Positions 62,066-64,000 of a DNA stretch of 64,000 nucleotides are shown here, one piece after another. The stretch comes from Paracidovorax avenae ATCC 19860 (lineage in GTDB: Bacteria > Pseudomonadota > Gammaproteobacteria > Burkholderiales > Burkholderiaceae_C), in assembly GCF_000176855.2 (NCBI RefSeq), contig NC_015138.1:3224001-3288000 (forward strand), read 5' to 3'. The notes beneath the pieces were generated by a model, which had not been told where the DNA came from, did not search any database, and saw only the letters and a program-made list of their open reading frames with translations. Position numbers and translations under genes: made by a program. Numbering within the stretch: the stretch's first letter is position 1; every line of letters begins with the position of its first letter.

Positions 62066-64000
62066 TGCGCCCCTCGTTCCTGCCGCGCGCCTTCCATGCG
62101 CTCGCGCGCCGCCTGTCGCCGTGGCCCGCCGGCACCCCCGTGCTCATCGCCGGCCTCGCCGCCGCGGTGGGCGCCGTGGCGAGCGCCCTCGTGGTGAGCA
62201 TCGGCGACCTCCACGGCGCAATGGCCACCAGCGAGGGCCAGGCCCGCCTGCTCGCCCGGGTGCTGGAAGACCAGACGACGCGCACGTTCGATTCGGCCGA
62301 GATGGTGCTGGCGACCCTGGCGCACGCGCAGGCCACCGAGACCCATGGCGATGCCCAGGCCCACGCCGAGGCCGGACAGGTCATGCGGCAGGCGCTCACC
62401 GCCCTGCCCTTCATCCGCAGCGTTTCGCTGGTGGACGAGCGTGGACGGGTGCTGGCGAGCACCGACTCCGCCACCACCGGCATGGACATCGACCGCAAGC
62501 GCCTGGGGCCATGGCAGGAAGCGGGCGGCCAGTACATCGGCCCCCGGCTGCCCGGGCGCGGGCTGGAGAGCCTGCAGCGCGGGGTGCCCCCGCCCCCTGC
62601 CCCGCCGGGCCTGGCCTTCGTTCCGCTGCTGCACGGATTCCGCGACCACGCGGGGGCGCCGATGATGCTGGTGGCGCTGGTCAACCCGGACGCGCTATCC
62701 AATTTCCAGTACCTGGCGCTCGAATCGCTCAGCTACGACGCGGTGATCGCCACGGACGACGGGCGCCTGCTCGCCTCGTCGGTCCCCCTGCCCGACCCCG
62801 GCGGCCGGGACATCGCCTCGCTGCCGGTATTCACGCGCCTGCTGCCGCAGGGCGAGCACGGCAGCTACATGGGCCCGGGCGTGCAGGGGCCCGAACGCAT
62901 CGTGGCCTACCGCGCGTCCCGCAGCAAGCCGCTGGTGGTCATCGTGGAAGAGCCCCAGCACGAGGCCTTCATGCGCTGGCTGCGCGAGTCCTACCCGTTC
63001 CTGGCCATGGAACTGGGACTGGTGGCGCTGGCGCTGGCGCTGACCTGGATCGCGTGGCGCAGCCTCCGCGCCCGCGAGGCGGCACGGGCGGCGGTGGATG
63101 CCGCGCAGGACCGCATCGCACGCAGCGAGCGCGACCTGGCGCTGCTGCTGCGCAGCGTGCAGGAGCTGATCTTCCGCACCGACCGCAACGGCGTGCTCAC
63201 CTATGTGAACGCCCGCTGGAGCGCGCTGTGGGGGGAGCCGCCGGCCTCGGCGATCGGGCGCCGGCTGCAGGACTTGGTGGACCCGGAAGGCCAGGAACGG
63301 GTGGCCGCGATGCTGGATCCCCGCTCCCAGGTCGCACTGCGCACGCGCCAGCTGCGCGTGCGCTCGCCCCAGGGAGACGAGCGCGTGCTCGACGTGGCCG
63401 CGGTGCCGCTGCGCGCCGCAGACGGCCAGGTGCTCGCCTTCGCCGGCAGCGCCGTGGACGTAACCGAGCGCGAGCGGGCCGCCCAGCGCATGCGCGCGCA
63501 GCTGGCCTTCCAGAACCTGCTGCTGGAGACCAGCCCCCAGCCGATGATGCTGACCGACATGGCCCACCGCGTGGTGCTCGTGAACCGCGCCTGGGAGCAG
63601 GCGATGGGCTGCACGCGCGAGCGCATCGTCGGGGAACGCCGGGCCCTCTACCCGGGCGAAGAGGAGGACAACGCCGCGCTTTCGGGCGGCGGCGGCACCA
63701 CGCTGGAGCGCGACCTGCCCTACGGCGACGGCACGCGGCGCGCCACGCGCGTGCTCAAGGCCGCGGTGCACGGGGACTACGGCGACGTCACGGGCGTGCT
63801 CAGCATCCTGGTGGACATCAGCGAATTCCGCGAGGCCGAGCGCGCCACCCGCGAAGCGCACGACGCCGCCGAGGAAGCGGCCCGCACGCGTTCCCAGTTC
63901 GTGGCCAACATGAGCCACGAACTGCGCACACCGCTGCAGGCCATCATCGGCTTCGCGGAACTGGGCTCGGCGCGCAGCCAGGACGAACGCCTGGGCGCGA
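62065..64000 (+). CDS. Membrane sensor histidine kinase with PAS domains (C-terminus beyond window)
   Basis: 645 codons are visible before the window ends. Two membrane helices (about residues 25-47 and 315-335) enclose a periplasmic sensor (dCache-like; ALPFIRSVSLVDERGRVLAS). The cytoplasmic part has a short coil, two PAS domains (DLALLLRSVQELIFRTDRNG; FQNLLLETSPQPMMLTDMAH) and the HisKA H-box QFVANMSHELRTPLQAIIGF. The ATPase domain, and probably receiver or HPt domains, lie outside. It overlaps the solute-binding gene by one base, and with the three regulators around it forms a complete signalling cluster. Confidence 0.9.
   Translation, partial: MRPSFLPRAFHALARRLSPWPAGTPVLIAGLAAAVGAVASALVVSIGDLHGAMATSEGQARLLARVLEDQTTRTFDSAEMVLATLAHAQATETHGDAQAHAEAGQVMRQALTALPFIRSVSLVDERGRVLASTDSATTGMDIDRKRLGPWQEAGGQYIGPRLPGRGLESLQRGVPPPPAPPGLAFVPLLHGFRDHAGAPMMLVALVNPDALSNFQYLALESLSYDAVIATDDGRLLASSVPLPDPGGRDIASLPVFTRLLPQGEHGSYMGPGVQGPERIVAYRASRSKPLVVIVEEPQHEAFMRWLRESYPFLAMELGLVALALALTWIAWRSLRAREAARAAVDAAQDRIARSERDLALLLRSVQELIFRTDRNGVLTYVNARWSALWGEPPASAIGRRLQDLVDPEGQERVAAMLDPRSQVALRTRQLRVRSPQGDERVLDVAAVPLRAADGQVLAFAGSAVDVTERERAAQRMRAQLAFQNLLLETSPQPMMLTDMAHRVVLVNRAWEQAMGCTRERIVGERRALYPGEEEDNAALSGGGGTTLERDLPYGDGTRRATRVLKAAVHGDYGDVTGVLSILVDISEFREAERATREAHDAAEEAARTRSQFVANMSHELRTPLQAIIGFAELGSARSQDERLGA

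Noticed and set aside
1..64000. Prophage, integron, insertion sequence, CRISPR array or tRNA-linked island
   Set aside because: No integrase, transposase, terminal inverted repeats, regularly spaced direct repeats or tRNA-like cloverleaf were seen on reading both strands.

Overview
The window is a chromosomal segment of a high-GC betaproteobacterium. The protein families, gene order and intergenic repeats suggest Burkholderiales, family Comamonadaceae, most likely a plant-associated Acidovorax/Paracidovorax. A textbook HrpX/HrpB-type promoter (TTCG-N16-TTCG plus a correctly spaced -10) in front of a very large unrecognised gene points to a plant pathogen with a type III secretion system, although no secretion-apparatus gene lies in the window. 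I see no rRNA, tRNA, CRISPR array, insertion sequence or prophage.

Region 1 (1-28.3 kb) is mostly housekeeping and stand-alone genes: a PLD-type cardiolipin synthase (cut by the window edge), a LytM peptidase, rRNA and tRNA pseudouridine synthases (rluE, truC), a Sel1-repeat protein, two MFS exporters, a chemoreceptor, an orphan sugar-binding protein, a DUF1800/DUF1501 Tat-exported pair, a DHH phosphoesterase and an MgtC protein behind a hairpin-rich leader. A SoxR regulator faces a near-perfect SoxR-box promoter that should drive a RidA-like gene and an MFS pump. An IclR regulator and porin pair, a ribosome-assembly GTPase, a GAF histidine kinase, a LysE exporter, a TPP enzyme and gshA follow.

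Region 2 (28.4-32.8 kb) holds the hrpII-box promoter and a 1410-residue open frame of unknown family, interpreted here as a candidate type III effector. Its 3' end overlaps the convergent aldose-epimerase gene by 187 bp, and the epimerase tail is encoded antisense to the effector.

Region 3 (32.6-52.9 kb) is a sugar-acid locus. Epimerase and SMP-30 lactonase genes run leftward, an SDR dehydrogenase runs rightward, and a LysR regulator runs leftward opposite a roughly 16-kb, 12-gene rightward transcription unit: an aldehyde dehydrogenase, ytfQ, chvE-gguA-gguB, ytfR-ytfT-yjfF, L-arabinonate-type dehydratase, a 2-keto-3-deoxy-L-arabinonate dehydratase candidate, dgoK, dgoA and dgoD. Together they encode two ABC importers and two non-phosphorylative routes: L-arabinose to 2-oxoglutarate, and D-galactose via galactonate to pyruvate plus glyceraldehyde 3-phosphate. 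A motif ATTGATAT recurs at the LysR-operon promoter and, in variant form, at the SDR/lactonase promoter.

Region 4 (53-64 kb) contains an FusC-type inner-membrane protein, a lipoprotein alpha/beta hydrolase, a second chemoreceptor and a signalling cluster: receiver-HPt protein, HTH-receiver protein, a CheY-like receiver, a periplasmic solute-binding protein and a membrane PAS histidine kinase that runs off the right edge.
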